Positions 7,849-18,485 of a stretch of 64,000 nt of DNA are shown one piece after another (position 1 is the stretch's first letter; every line of letters starts with the position of its first letter). Below the pieces are notes generated by a model. It saw only the letters and a program-made list of their open reading frames with translations. It had not been told where the DNA came from and ran no database searches. Source of the stretch: Mediterraneibacter glycyrrhizinilyticus (GTDB lineage Bacteria; Bacillota; Clostridia; Lachnospirales; Lachnospiraceae); NCBI RefSeq assembly GCF_016902345.1, contig NZ_JACJLR010000005.1:62001-126000 (forward strand). Direction: 5' to 3'. The position numbers and the translations under genes are program-made.

Positions 7849-10800
7849 ATGTCACTACAGTTTATTTTCGGGAATTCCGGAAGCGGAAAATCCCATTATC
7901 TATATCAGCATATCGTGGAGGAGTCGGTAAAGCACCCGGAGAAGAATTATCTTGTCCTGGTACCCGAGCAGTTTACCATGCAGACCCAGAAGGACCTCTG
8001 CCAGGCACACCCCAGGGGCGGGATCATGAACGTGGACGTCTTGAGCTTCGGGCGTCTGGCGCACCGCGTCTTTGAGGAGCTGGGGCAGGATGACCGGCCG
8101 GTCCTGGATGATGAGGGAAAGAACCTGGTGCTTCGGCGGATCGCAGGGAACTATGAGGAAGAACTGACGGTCCTGAAAGGAAACTTAAAAAAGCAGGGCT
8201 ATATCAGCGAGGTGAAGTCCGTGATCTCCGAGTTCACCCAGTACGGTGTGGATTTTGAACGCCTGGATGAGTTCATGGAGACGCTGAACCCGGACAGTTA
8301 TCTCAGTTATAAATTAAAGGATATCCGACGGGTCTACGAGGGCTTCGAGGACTATCTGAAAGAAAAATATATCACGAAAGAGGAGATGCTGGATGTCTTG
8401 AGCAGTGTGGTGCCGGAGTCCCGGATACTGAAAGGGAGCGTGGTGGCGATGGACGGGTTTACCGGATTTACACCGGTGCAGAACCGTCTCCTCGGCGAGC
8501 TCCTGCGGGTGTGCGACCGGGTGATCCTGACTGTGGAGATGGATGAGAGGGAAGATCCTTTCGTATACCGGCATCCTTATCAGCTTTTTGCACTGAGCAA
8601 GCAGATGGTGACCTCTCTTACGGAGATCGCCGGGGAGGCGAGGGTGGAGGTTGAGGACCCGGTGTGCCTTTACGGAAAGCCGCCCCGCCGTTTCCGGGAG
8701 AATCCGGCGATGGCATTTCTGGAAGCCGGTCTGTTCCACTATTCGGGGCGTACCTTTGAGGGGGAGCAGGAGGCAGTGAGCCTGCATGAGGCGAGAAATC
8801 CCAGAGCCGAAGCCGAATATGTGGCGGGGGAGATCCGGCGCCTTGTGCGGACGAAAGGATACCGTTACCGGGAGATCGCAGTGATCGCTGCGGACATGAA
8901 CGTGTATGCGGACGCGCTGGAGAAGGCGTGCGACGGATTTGAGATCCCGGTGTTCATGGACCACAAGAAAAGCATCCTGCTGAATTCGTTCGTGGAGTAT
9001 CTCAGGAGCCTTCTCGCCATGGCGGAACAGAACTTTACCTATGAGAGCGTGTTCCGGCATCTGCGGACCGGGCTGTGCGGGTTTGCAGACGAGGAGATCG
9101 ACCGGATGGAGAACTATGTCATCGCCCTGGGGATCAAAGGATATAAGAAATGGCAGCAGGCGTGGGTCCGCCGGACGGATCGGATCGGGGAGGAGGAGCT
9201 CCAGACACTGAACCACCTCCGGGTAAGGTTTGTGGAGAAGACGTCCGCCCTGATGATGATCTTAAAGCAGAGAAGAAAAACGGTCCGGGATATCACTCTT
9301 GCCGTATATGAGTATCTTGTGCAGGAGAAGATCCAGGAGCAGCTCGCCGGGATGGAGCAGGCGTTCCAGGAAAGCGGAGCGCTCGCTCTGGCAAAGGAAT
9401 ATTCCCAGGTGTACCATATTGCCATGGAGCTCTTTGACAAGTTTGTGGAGCTCCTGGGGGAGGAGCAGATCAGCCTGAGCGAATACTGTGAACTTCTGGA
9501 TGCGGGGCTTGAGGAGGCGAAGGTGGGTGTGATCCCACCCAGCCTGGATCAGGTGGTCATCGGAGATATGGAGCGTACCAGGATCAAGAACATCCGCGCC
9601 CTCTTTTTCGTGGGGGCGAATGACACCCTTCTTCCTGGAAATATGGGCTCAGGGGGACTTTTGTCGGAGCGGGACAGGGAACAGTTCCAGGCGCAGAAGA
9701 TCGCCCTCTCCCCGGGACCGAAGGAGAAGACTTACGAACAGAAATTTTACCTTTACATGAACCTGACAAAGCCGTCGGAGTATCTGTTCCTCTCCTGGTC
9801 CAAGGTCTCCGGGGACGGAAAGACGCTGCGCCCGGCATACCTGGTCCAGGATATCCGCAGACTGTTCCCGGCGGTGAAAGTCCGGGATGAGGAGAAGCGC
9901 CCGCTCTCGGAGCGGGAGATGACCAGGGCAGGAGGAATCCGGATGCTTGCGGAAGGACTGCGGGAGCGCAGGGCAGGGATCAGCGACAGTTGGAAGGAAC
10001 TGTATACCTGGTTTGACGGGGACGAGAAGAGCAGTGCAGAGATCGGGAGGATCCTGAGTGCAGGGTTCCTCCACAAGGGCGGCGACCGGCTGGCTCCGGA
10101 TACGGCGGCACAGCTCTATAAAGATCCGGAACGGGTCAGCGTGACCAGGCTGGAGCAGTTCGCGTCCTGTGCTTACGCCCATTTCCTGAACTATGGTCTC
10201 CGGCTCTCTGACCGGGAGGAGTACGGGTTTGAGGCAATGGACCTGGGAAATATCGCCCATCAGGCGCTGGAACGTTTCGCCCGCAAGACAGAGCAGGAAG
10301 GGGTGAAATGGACGGAACTGTCCGAGGAGAGACGGGAGGAGCTTATCGATGAGAGCGTGGAGGAGAGCATCCTTGATTATGGGAATACAGTGCTGTTCAG
10401 CTCTGCCCGGAACGAGTATATGATCCGCCGCATCAAGAGCCTGATCCGGCGCTCCGTGTGGGCGCTGACAAAGCAGCTTGAGAAGGGGGATTTTCTCCCA
10501 AGCGGATATGAGATGCGGTTTGGCAGCGGGAAGATCGACCGGATCGACACCTGCGAGGATGAGGAGAAAGTGTATGTCCGGGTAACGGATTATAAGACCG
10601 GGATGAAAGCGTTTGACATCACATCTTTTTATCACGGGCTGCAGATGCAGCTGCCGGTCTATCTGAACGCGGCACTTGGGATCGAGAAGAAGAAACATCC
10701 GGACAAGGAGGTCGTCCCGGCAGGGATCTTCTATTACCGGATCCAGGATCCTCTGGTGGACCGGGCGGACACGGAAGAGGAAGTAGAGAAAAGTATCCTC

Positions 10801-11277
10801 AAGGAGCTGAAGCTGGATGGTCTGATCAACGGGGAAGAAGCCGTGGTGGAGCATCTGGAGCACGGCCTTTCCGGAACTTCAGTCCTCTTCCCCATCGGGC
10901 GGAACAAAGACGGCTCATTGAGCCAGAAGTCGAGAGCCCTCGCGCCGGAGGAGTTTAATACTGTGCTGGCGTATACAGAACAGAAGGAGAAGGATCTGAA
11001 GGCGGAGATGTACGGCGGGGAGGCTGCTGCTGCGCCTTACGAGATGGGAAATGCTACCGCGTGCGACTACTGCGCCTGCCGGGATATCTGCGGGTTTGAC
11101 CAGCGGATCGGCGGATACGGTTACCGCGCACTGGAAAAATATTCTGTAGAAGAAGCAGTGGAGAAGATGAAAGAACGACTTGAAGACGCAGAAAAAGTTT
11201 CAAAAGAGAACGGCGGAAAGAGCACGGAGAGTGCCCGGCCGGAAAAGACAGGAGGAGGTGAGCAGGGATGGGAGTAA
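7849..11277 (+). CDS. addB: ATP-dependent helicase/nuclease subunit B
   Basis: This 1142-aa protein has an N-terminal P-loop GNSGSGKS and the degenerate helicase body of AddB. The C-terminal nuclease domain carries VTDYKTG and the four-cysteine iron-sulfur staple, one cysteine in FASCAYAHF and three in CDYCACRDICGF. With AddA it processes double-strand breaks to Chi-like sites for RecA loading. Its stop overlaps the addA start by 10 bp. A GGAGG site precedes the ATG. All signature residues are present and the length is normal. Confidence 0.96.
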   Translation: MSLQFIFGNSGSGKSHYLYQHIVEESVKHPEKNYLVLVPEQFTMQTQKDLCQAHPRGGIMNVDVLSFGRLAHRVFEELGQDDRPVLDDEGKNLVLRRIAGNYEEELTVLKGNLKKQGYISEVKSVISEFTQYGVDFERLDEFMETLNPDSYLSYKLKDIRRVYEGFEDYLKEKYITKEEMLDVLSSVVPESRILKGSVVAMDGFTGFTPVQNRLLGELLRVCDRVILTVEMDEREDPFVYRHPYQLFALSKQMVTSLTEIAGEARVEVEDPVCLYGKPPRRFRENPAMAFLEAGLFHYSGRTFEGEQEAVSLHEARNPRAEAEYVAGEIRRLVRTKGYRYREIAVIAADMNVYADALEKACDGFEIPVFMDHKKSILLNSFVEYLRSLLAMAEQNFTYESVFRHLRTGLCGFADEEIDRMENYVIALGIKGYKKWQQAWVRRTDRIGEEELQTLNHLRVRFVEKTSALMMILKQRRKTVRDITLAVYEYLVQEKIQEQLAGMEQAFQESGALALAKEYSQVYHIAMELFDKFVELLGEEQISLSEYCELLDAGLEEAKVGVIPPSLDQVVIGDMERTRIKNIRALFFVGANDTLLPGNMGSGGLLSERDREQFQAQKIALSPGPKEKTYEQKFYLYMNLTKPSEYLFLSWSKVSGDGKTLRPAYLVQDIRRLFPAVKVRDEEKRPLSEREMTRAGGIRMLAEGLRERRAGISDSWKELYTWFDGDEKSSAEIGRILSAGFLHKGGDRLAPDTAAQLYKDPERVSVTRLEQFASCAYAHFLNYGLRLSDREEYGFEAMDLGNIAHQALERFARKTEQEGVKWTELSEERREELIDESVEESILDYGNTVLFSSARNEYMIRRIKSLIRRSVWALTKQLEKGDFLPSGYEMRFGSGKIDRIDTCEDEEKVYVRVTDYKTGMKAFDITSFYHGLQMQLPVYLNAALGIEKKKHPDKEVVPAGIFYYRIQDPLVDRADTEEEVEKSILKELKLDGLINGEEAVVEHLEHGLSGTSVLFPIGRNKDGSLSQKSRALAPEEFNTVLAYTEQKEKDLKAEMYGGEAAAAPYEMGNATACDYCACRDICGFDQRIGGYGYRALEKYSVEEAVEKMKERLEDAEKVSKENGGKSTESARPEKTGGGEQGWE

Positions 11278-14200
11278 AATGGACAGAAGAACAGCAGAAG
11301 GTCATTGACCTGCGGGAACGGAATATCCTCGTATCCGCTGCCGCCGGCTCCGGAAAGACGGCAGTGCTCGTGGAGCGGATCATCCAGAGGCTGACAGATG
11401 AGCGGGATCCGGTGGATGTGGACAAACTGCTCATCGTGACATTTACTGAGTCTGCCGCTGCGGAGATGAAGGAGAGGATCGGTGCGGCGATCGAGAAGAA
11501 GCTGTCTGAGCGCCCCGGGGATACGCATCTGGAGCAGCAGGCGACGCTGATCCACAGTGCGGCGATCACCACCATCCACAGTTTCTGTCTCTCTGTGATC
11601 CGGGAACATTTTCATGTCATCGGGATCGATCCGGGATTTCGGATCGCGGAGGAAGGAGAGTTGAAACTGCTCAAGCAGGACGTTCTGGAGGAACTGCTGG
11701 AAGAGTGTTATGCCTCGGAGGATGAGGCGTTCATCGAGTTTGTGGAGAAGTTCGGCACCGGGAAGAATGACCGGAAGATCGAGGGCATCATCCTGAAGCT
11801 CTATGAATATTCCAGAAGTTATCCCCAGCCGGACCGGTGGCTGGACTCCTGTGTGAAAGCCTATGATCTGGAAGGAACGGACCCCGAGAAGTCGGAAGGG
11901 GCGCTGTGGGCATGCCGCAGGGCGAGACAGCGGGCGCAGGATCTGACCGGGATCCTGAAACGTGCGCTGAAGATCTGTGAGGAGCCGGACGGCCCCTACA
12001 TGTACGGGGACATGATCGAGGCGGATCTTGAGGAGATCGGCCGCCTTGCGTCGGAGGAGACGTTTTCAGGTATGTATGCTAAGATCGGAAGCCTGAAGTG
12101 GAAACGGCTTTCCTCAAAGAAGGATGAGACCGTATCCCAGGAGAAGAAAGAGCAGGTCCAGAAACTCCGCAAGCAGGTGAAGGATCTGGTGAAAAAGATA
12201 CAGAGCACGTATTTTGGCGCGCCCTGTGAGGAATGGGCGGCAGATATGGAGTCTTCCCGTTCTTCCATGGAGACCCTCACAGAGCTTGTGAAGCGGTTTT
12301 CACGGATGTTAAGCGAAAAAAAGCAGAGCAGGAACATGATCGATTTTAATGACATGGAGCAGTTTGCGCTCCGGATCCTGACGGAGGAGAAAGACGGGAG
12401 GCTGATCCCCTCCCCGGTGGCGGCGGAATATCAGGACCGGTTTGAGGAAGTGATGATCGATGAGTACCAGGACAGCAACCTGGTCCAGGAGACGATCCTG
12501 ACCAGTGTGTCAAAAGTGTCCCGGGGACAGTACGATATCTTCATGGTGGGGGATGTGAAGCAGAGCATCTACCGGTTCCGTCTGTCCCGACCGGAACTGT
12601 TCATGGAGAAATATGATACTTACAGTCTGGATGACAGCGAGAAGCAGAGGATCGACCTGCACAAAAATTTCCGCAGCCGTCCGGAGGTGCTGGACAGCGT
12701 GAACTATGTATTCCGGAAGCTGATGCGAAAGGAGTTCGGGGGCATCGAGTACGACGACAATGCGGCTCTGTATCCGGGCGCCCAGTTCCCGCCCCTGCCG
12801 GAGGAGGCACTGAGGCGCGGGTTCTCGGACCGGACCGAACTTCTCCTTCTGGATGCAGAGGATACGGGGGAAGAGGATGCACGCCGGGCAGAGGCAAGGA
12901 TGATCGCGCAGCGGATCCGGGAGCTGATCTCGGGGGGCACTGTGGTGGATAAGGAGACTGGAGAGTACCGCCGGGTACAGTATCGGGATATCGTGATCCT
13001 GACCCGGAGCATCCGTGGCTGGGCAGAAACCTTTACATCAGTGCTGGCGGAGGAAGGGATCCCGGCCTACTCGGTGAGCAGAGAGGGATATTTTGAGACC
13101 TATGAAGTCAGCGTGCTCCTGGATTATCTGAAGATCCTGGACAATGTGAGACAGGACCTTCCTCTGACAGCGGTGCTGACATCGCCTTTCTGCGGGCTGG
13201 AAGCCGCAGAGCTGGCCCAGATCCGGCTGGCATACCCGGAACTTCCCTTCCATGAGGCGGCGATGGAGTACGCCCGGAGCGGACCGGAGGAATATGACGG
13301 GGGCGAGGGAAGTAACTCTCCGGAGAAGGAGCAACAGAAAGAGCCGGCGTGTGGAAAACTTCCTCAGCTTGTGGAAAAACTGGAGCGGTTTTTCGATGTA
13401 CTGGGAAAATTCCGCGAGGGGGTCCCTTACACGCCCATCCATGAACTCCTGGAGGAGATCATCGAGAAGACGGGATACGGCACCTATATCCTTGCCATGC
13501 CTGGCGGCGGACAGCGTGCGGCGAATGTGGAGATGCTGGTGGAGCGCGCCGCGTCCTTTGAGGGGACCAGCTACAAAGGTCTGTTTAATTTTGTACGCTA
13601 TATCGAGCAGTTAAAGAAATATGATGTGGATTACGGGGAAGCGGGGATCCTGGACGAACAGTCCGATACCGTGCGGATCATGAGTATCCACAAGAGCAAG
13701 GGGCTGGAGTTCCCTGTCGTCTTCACGGCAGGAATGGGAAAGCAGTTCAACACACAGGACACAAAGGGGAGCATCGTGCTCCATCCGGAGTGGGGCGTGG
13801 GGCTGGACTGCATCGACCTTGAGCGGAGGACGAAAAGCCCGACTTTCCTGAAGAAGATCATTCAGGAGGAGACCGCCCTTGAAAACCTGGCGGAGGAACT
13901 GAGAGTCCTCTATGTGGCGATGACCCGGGCAAAGGAGAAACTGATCCTGACCGGTGTCTGTGAGATTCCGGAGGGACTGAAGCCAGAGGTCGTGAAAACG
14001 GAGGACATGAGATCAGAGGACTTCGGATCGGAAAAATTGAAACCGGAGGAAACCGAGGTCCGCTGTGAGGATGAGATCGGGCTGTACCAGCTGGAAGGCG
14101 CGAGGACTTACCTGGACTGGATCCTTCCCGCCGTGCTCCCCGGAACAAGACCGGCTTCCGCCGGGAATGGGACTGTATCAGGGAACGCCGGCGAGACGGA

Positions 14201-15047
14201 CGGGGAAGGTCTCTGCCCTGTGGAGATCCGTGTTGTCACGGGAAAGGATATCCTTCAGGAAAATGCGGCGGAACAGCGTGCGGATCTCCTCAGCCTTGAT
14301 GTGCTGAAGCACTGGGATCCGGACGGGAGCTATGCTCCCGGACTTCGAAGACAGCTGGATGCACAGATGGACTATGTATATTCCTTCGGGGACGAAGGCA
14401 GAATGAAGATGAAATTCACAGTCTCCGAGCTGAAGAAGCGGACAGCCCTTTCTGAGGAGGCGGGAGAGGAGATGTATACAGAACCGGAAGTAGTCCCGTT
14501 TATTCCGGAGTTTTTGCGGGAAGAGGAGATCCTGACGGGAGCTTCCCGGGGAAGCGCGTACCATAAAGTGCTGGAACTGCTGGATTTTACTGTGGATTAT
14601 GAAGAAACAGGTCTGATGGCAGCGGTGGAAATGTTCCGGGAGGAAGGAAAACTCTCCGGGGAGATGGCGGAGTGCATCCGCCCGGAGGATATCCTCCATT
14701 TCCTCCACTGCGAAAGCGGAGAGAGGATGGCAGAAGCCGCCCGGAGAGGGAAACTTTACAAGGAGCAGCCCTTTGTCCTGGGAGTGGATGCGTCGGAGAT
14801 CTATCCCGACGACCGCTCAGGGGAGACGATCCTCGTCCAGGGGATCATCGATGTGTTTTTCGAGGAAGAGGACGGTCTGGTCGTGCTGGATTACAAGACG
14901 GATAAAGTGAGGAGTGCAGGGGAACTGAAAGAAAAGTACCATGCCCAGCTTGACTATTACGCGCAGGCGCTGGAGCGGCTTCTGCAGAAACCGGTGAAGG
15001 AGAAGATCATCTATTCATTCACCCTGAGAGAGGAGATCAAAGTATGA
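11268..15047 (+). CDS. addA: ATP-dependent helicase/nuclease subunit A
   Basis: The 1259-aa protein is a UvrD/Rep-type helicase fused to a RecB-like nuclease. Visible motifs are Walker A SAAAGSGKTA, motif Ia LIVTFTESAAAEM, Walker B DEYQDSN, motif VI LRVLYVAMTRAKEKL, and C-terminal nuclease VVLDYKTDKV. It is the motor and one of the two nucleases of AddAB. It overlaps addB by 10 bp and the following DUF1294 gene by 4 bp (ATGA), so translation is probably coupled. Confidence 0.97.
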   Translation: MGVKWTEEQQKVIDLRERNILVSAAAGSGKTAVLVERIIQRLTDERDPVDVDKLLIVTFTESAAAEMKERIGAAIEKKLSERPGDTHLEQQATLIHSAAITTIHSFCLSVIREHFHVIGIDPGFRIAEEGELKLLKQDVLEELLEECYASEDEAFIEFVEKFGTGKNDRKIEGIILKLYEYSRSYPQPDRWLDSCVKAYDLEGTDPEKSEGALWACRRARQRAQDLTGILKRALKICEEPDGPYMYGDMIEADLEEIGRLASEETFSGMYAKIGSLKWKRLSSKKDETVSQEKKEQVQKLRKQVKDLVKKIQSTYFGAPCEEWAADMESSRSSMETLTELVKRFSRMLSEKKQSRNMIDFNDMEQFALRILTEEKDGRLIPSPVAAEYQDRFEEVMIDEYQDSNLVQETILTSVSKVSRGQYDIFMVGDVKQSIYRFRLSRPELFMEKYDTYSLDDSEKQRIDLHKNFRSRPEVLDSVNYVFRKLMRKEFGGIEYDDNAALYPGAQFPPLPEEALRRGFSDRTELLLLDAEDTGEEDARRAEARMIAQRIRELISGGTVVDKETGEYRRVQYRDIVILTRSIRGWAETFTSVLAEEGIPAYSVSREGYFETYEVSVLLDYLKILDNVRQDLPLTAVLTSPFCGLEAAELAQIRLAYPELPFHEAAMEYARSGPEEYDGGEGSNSPEKEQQKEPACGKLPQLVEKLERFFDVLGKFREGVPYTPIHELLEEIIEKTGYGTYILAMPGGGQRAANVEMLVERAASFEGTSYKGLFNFVRYIEQLKKYDVDYGEAGILDEQSDTVRIMSIHKSKGLEFPVVFTAGMGKQFNTQDTKGSIVLHPEWGVGLDCIDLERRTKSPTFLKKIIQEETALENLAEELRVLYVAMTRAKEKLILTGVCEIPEGLKPEVVKTEDMRSEDFGSEKLKPEETEVRCEDEIGLYQLEGARTYLDWILPAVLPGTRPASAGNGTVSGNAGETDGEGLCPVEIRVVTGKDILQENAAEQRADLLSLDVLKHWDPDGSYAPGLRRQLDAQMDYVYSFGDEGRMKMKFTVSELKKRTALSEEAGEEMYTEPEVVPFIPEFLREEEILTGASRGSAYHKVLELLDFTVDYEETGLMAAVEMFREEGKLSGEMAECIRPEDILHFLHCESGERMAEAARRGKLYKEQPFVLGVDASEIYPDDRSGETILVQGIIDVFFEEEDGLVVLDYKTDKVRSAGELKEKYHAQLDYYAQALERLLQKPVKEKIIYSFTLREEIKV

Positions 15048-15322
15048 GATATCTGATATACTATCTTATCATCATAAATGCGGCGGCATGGATCATGTAC
15101 GGGCTGGACAAGTGGAAGGCAAAGAGCGGGGCGTGGCGGATCTCCGAGCGAGCGCTCCTGCTGGTGACGCTTGCGGGAGGCTCCGTGGGAGCCCTTGCGG
15201 GAATGATGCTGTTCCGGCACAAGACAAAGAAGGCGAAGTTCGTGGTCGGAGTTCCGGTGATGCTGGTCCTGCACTGCGTGATCGTTGCGGTGATCGTGCT
15301 GGAACTTCTGCAGAATGGGTAA
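15044..15322 (+). CDS. DUF1294 family small membrane protein
   Basis: The 92-aa protein has an N-terminal membrane helix followed by YGLDKWKAKSGAWRISE, the conserved core of DUF1294, then two more helices around GGSVGALAGMMLFRHKTKK. The family's function is unknown. Its start overlaps the addA stop, making it the last gene of the addBA operon, before a strong terminator. Confidence 0.88.
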   Translation: MRYLIYYLIIINAAAWIMYGLDKWKAKSGAWRISERALLLVTLAGGSVGALAGMMLFRHKTKKAKFVVGVPVMLVLHCVIVAVIVLELLQNG

Positions 15323-15387
15323 ACGCGGCCTGACAGGGCAGAGCATCGATGTGCTCTAAGACAGGAATGACAGCAATTTGTGATCAC

Positions 15388-15432
15388 AAAAGCCCCCTCC
15401 AAAGCGAAGCAGTCATTTTGGAGGGGGCTTTT
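15388..15432. terminator. Bidirectional terminator between addBA and uxaB
   Basis: A perfect 16-bp stem (15388-15403 with 15417-15432) begins with AAAA and ends with TTTT, so it can stop both converging transcripts. Confidence 0.92.
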
Positions 15433-15443
15433 GAAGTCAGCAG

Positions 15444-16913
15444 CTAGATCAGTTCCGCCATGATCTCTTTGGCGTCTTTTGTCTCCAGGGCGTTCAGGTA
15501 TCCGGCAACAGCGTCTTTTAATCCGGCGATGGAGGTCAGGTCTTTCCCGCTCCAGAAATCGGTGTTGGAGAGGACGGCACCTGCAACGGCGTCTGCGACA
15601 TTTCCAGCCCATGTTTCTGCGAAGAAGTTCAGTACGGCCTCATCGTCGCGGATCTGGTACCGGGTTCCGTCTTTTCTCGTCCCGGTATAAACGCCGTCTT
15701 TCATCTCACCCTGATAGAACTTGATGAAGGCAGCCAGAGAGAAGGTAAGGCACTTCGGAAGTTCCCCTTTTTCCTCCACATATCCAAGGAGGGACGGCAG
15801 ACATCTCGCGTTGAACTTGGAGCAGGAGTTCAGAGCGATATCCAGCAGTTTGTGCTTGATATAGGGGTTCGCAAACCGGTCGTTGACAGCGGCGGCGAAA
15901 GACTCCAGCTCTTCTTTCGGAAGGTCCAGGGTGGGGATGACTTCTTTGTAGATCACATCATTCATGAACGTACGGACCGTGTCATCCTTCATAAAGTCAC
16001 CCACGATATCATATCCGGCGAGATATGCAGCGAGGACGGTGGAGGTGTGGGCGCCGTTCAGGATGCGGACCTTGCGTTTCTTATATGGCTTTACATCGTC
16101 AGTCCAGATCACATTTGCATCGGTCTTATGCACCGGCAGTTTATCCGCCCATTTCTTATCGCCCTCGATCACCCAGAGGTTGAACAGTTCGCTGGTGTCG
16201 ATGATGTTATCTTTGTATCCCAGTTTTTCCTCAAAATAGGAGACTTCGTCCCTCGGATATCCGGTTACGATCCGGTCCACCAGAGTGCTGGTGAACTCAT
16301 TTGCCTCGTTGACCCAGCGGATAAAATCGTCTCCCAGCTCCCATTCCTGCGCATACTGTAGAACGATTCGCTTCAGTTCTGCCCCGTTGTTGTCGATCAA
16401 CTCTACCGGGAGGAAGAGAAGTCCTTTGTCATAAGCTCCTTCAAATGACTGATATCTCTCATAGAGAAAGGCAGCCACTTTGGCGGGGAAGGAGACCGGC
16501 GGGCGGTCAGTGAGCTGATCCCCTGCATGATAGGCGATGCCCGCTTCTGTGGTGTTGGACACAACCACCTCAAGATCGGAGCTTCGCGCCAGTTCCATAA
16601 GGGCGTCGTAATCTTCGTAGGGATTAATGCAGCGGGAGACTGAGGTGATGACCTCGATATTTTCCACCGGCCGCCCGTTCTCGGCGCCCCGCATAGCGAG
16701 GGTGTAAACCCCGTCCTGGGCGTTGATCATATCTTTCAGGCCCTGGGCAATGGGCTGGCACAGGACGATACTGCCCTGATAGATGCCGTCCCGGTTCGCC
16801 TTGTCGATCATCCAGTCCACGAATGCGCGGAGGAAGTTCCCTTCGCCGAACTGGAGGACTTTTTCAGGATAATTTCCGTATACTTTTTCTATTGTCTCAT
16901 TGATGGTTTTCAT
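15444..16913 (-). CDS. uxaB: Tagaturonate reductase
   Basis: This 489-aa polyol dehydrogenase-family enzyme has the N-terminal FGEGNFLRAFVDW nucleotide-binding loop and the catalytic-region motif KVRILNGAHT. Within the family, the length and the VSNTTEAGI segment match UxaB, which reduces D-tagaturonate to D-altronate with NADH in galacturonate breakdown. Fructuronate reductase (UxuB) is the nearest alternative, but the neighbouring altronate dehydratase gene argues for UxaB. It follows uxaA by 51 bp on the minus strand and shares its promoter. Confidence 0.93.
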   Translation of the reverse strand: MKTINETIEKVYGNYPEKVLQFGEGNFLRAFVDWMIDKANRDGIYQGSIVLCQPIAQGLKDMINAQDGVYTLAMRGAENGRPVENIEVITSVSRCINPYEDYDALMELARSSDLEVVVSNTTEAGIAYHAGDQLTDRPPVSFPAKVAAFLYERYQSFEGAYDKGLLFLPVELIDNNGAELKRIVLQYAQEWELGDDFIRWVNEANEFTSTLVDRIVTGYPRDEVSYFEEKLGYKDNIIDTSELFNLWVIEGDKKWADKLPVHKTDANVIWTDDVKPYKKRKVRILNGAHTSTVLAAYLAGYDIVGDFMKDDTVRTFMNDVIYKEVIPTLDLPKEELESFAAAVNDRFANPYIKHKLLDIALNSCSKFNARCLPSLLGYVEEKGELPKCLTFSLAAFIKFYQGEMKDGVYTGTRKDGTRYQIRDDEAVLNFFAETWAGNVADAVAGAVLSNTDFWSGKDLTSIAGLKDAVAGYLNALETKDAKEIMAELI

Positions 16914-16964
16914 GATGATACCTCCGTGTTTCAGTAAATTAGATGCTATATGATTCCATGATCT

Positions 16965-18446
16965 TTAAAGGGTTACGCCCTGCTTGAAGATCGCCATATC
17001 GTGGAAGCCGGCTTTTTCTGACTTGACCTGTTCGCCGGACGCAACAGAGATGACGTAGTCAAAAAAGTGGTCCCGCAGTTCTTCCAGAGTGCCCCCCTCA
17101 ACCAGGGTCCCGCAGTTGAAATCGATCCAGTTGTTTTTCTTCTCAGAGAGCCGGTTGTTGGTCGAGATCTTTACCGTTGGAACAGGGGATGCAAAGGGGG
17201 TCCCGCGCCCGGTGGTGAACAGGACGATGTGGGCGCCGGCCGCTGCAAGAGCAGTGGAAGCCACCAGATCGTTCCCGGGAGCGCTTAAAAGGTTCAGACC
17301 TTTTTCTCTTACCTGTTCTCCATATGCCAGGACGCCCCGTACCGGAGCGGTGCCGGACTTCTGGGTGCATCCCATGGATTTATCTTCCAGGGTCGAGATC
17401 CCGCCCTTTTTATTTCCGGGCGACGGGTTCTCATAGATGGTCTGCCCGTGGCTCTTGAAATATTCTTTGAAGTCGTTGATGAGGGATACCGTCTGCTCAA
17501 AAAGTTTCTCGTTTTCACAGCGGTTCATAAGCTGTGTCTCCGCTCCGAACATCTCGGGGACCTCTGTCAGGATCGTGGTGCCTCCTTTGGAGATGAGGAG
17601 ATCGGAGAATGCGCCTACCGTCGGGTTTGCGGTGATTCCGGAAAGTCCGTCGCTTCCGCCGCATTTCATGCCGATGACCAGTTCACTGCAGGAGATGGGC
17701 TCTCTCTGAAAAGTTCCCGCGTATGCGGCAAGGTCATCGAGAAGGGTGAGGGCTTCCCGAATCTCATCATCAGCCTCCTGGCACACGAGGAATTTTACCC
17801 TGCGGGGATTGTATTCTCCTATGTATTCTTTCAGTACATCAATGCCGCTGTTCTCACATCCCAGTCCCAGGACGAGCACGCCGCCGGCATTGGGGTGATT
17901 GATCAGATTGGCAAGGATCTGCCGCGTATTTTCCTGGTCGTCTCCCATCTGGGAACATCCGTAGGGATGGGGGAAAGCAGCGACCGCCTCTACTGTCCCG
18001 GATACCAGTCTCTGAGCCTTTTTTTCAATGGCGGTGGCGATGTTGTTTACACAGCCCACGGTGGGAATGATCCACAGCTCGTTTCTCACGCCCACTTTCC
18101 CTCCGTCCCGGCGGAACCCCTGAAAGAAGCGCTCTGGTGTGGGTTCGGGAAAGGATACCTGTCTGTCATAAGTGTAGGTCAGAAGATCGCCCAGCCCGGT
18201 TCGGATATTGTGAGTGTGGACCCAGGAACCGCAGGTGATCTTTTCCTTTGCGATCCCGATGGGATATCCGTATTTGATGATCTGGGCATCGGCCGGGATA
18301 TCTGAGAGGGCGAACTTATGTCCCTGGGGAATCTCTTCTTTTAAAAGGAGGGAGAGGTCCCCCAGTTCGACTGCGGTGCCGGCAGGCAGAGGCGCCAGAG
18401 CAACGGCAACGTTGTCTTTCGGACTGATCCTTAGATATGTTTTCAT
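16965..18446 (-). CDS. uxaA: Altronate dehydratase
   Basis: The 493-aa protein combines the N-terminal SAF-like domain (about 1-90) with the large UxaA/GarD dehydratase domain. Features include HTHNIRT, FPHPYGCSQMGDDQENT and GLGCENSGID, with cysteines that fit an iron-dependent dehydratase. It converts D-altronate to 2-keto-3-deoxygluconate. It is the first gene of the uxaA-uxaB operon, driven by a promoter with an operator overlapping the transcription start. Genes for KDG kinase and aldolase are not in the window. Confidence 0.95.
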   Translation of the reverse strand: MKTYLRISPKDNVAVALAPLPAGTAVELGDLSLLLKEEIPQGHKFALSDIPADAQIIKYGYPIGIAKEKITCGSWVHTHNIRTGLGDLLTYTYDRQVSFPEPTPERFFQGFRRDGGKVGVRNELWIIPTVGCVNNIATAIEKKAQRLVSGTVEAVAAFPHPYGCSQMGDDQENTRQILANLINHPNAGGVLVLGLGCENSGIDVLKEYIGEYNPRRVKFLVCQEADDEIREALTLLDDLAAYAGTFQREPISCSELVIGMKCGGSDGLSGITANPTVGAFSDLLISKGGTTILTEVPEMFGAETQLMNRCENEKLFEQTVSLINDFKEYFKSHGQTIYENPSPGNKKGGISTLEDKSMGCTQKSGTAPVRGVLAYGEQVREKGLNLLSAPGNDLVASTALAAAGAHIVLFTTGRGTPFASPVPTVKISTNNRLSEKKNNWIDFNCGTLVEGGTLEELRDHFFDYVISVASGEQVKSEKAGFHDMAIFKQGVTL

Positions 18447-18485
18447 AGTAAGTTCCTTTCATTATTTTACTTTGAAAATGCGGAA

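Noticed and set aside
9649-10863. A 404-codon minus-strand frame opposite addB
   Set aside because: It is a shadow of addB, without a ribosome site or recognisable motifs.
15044-15346. Minus-strand frames across the DUF1294 gene
   Set aside because: DUF1294 motifs and the ATGA overlap with addA support the plus strand.
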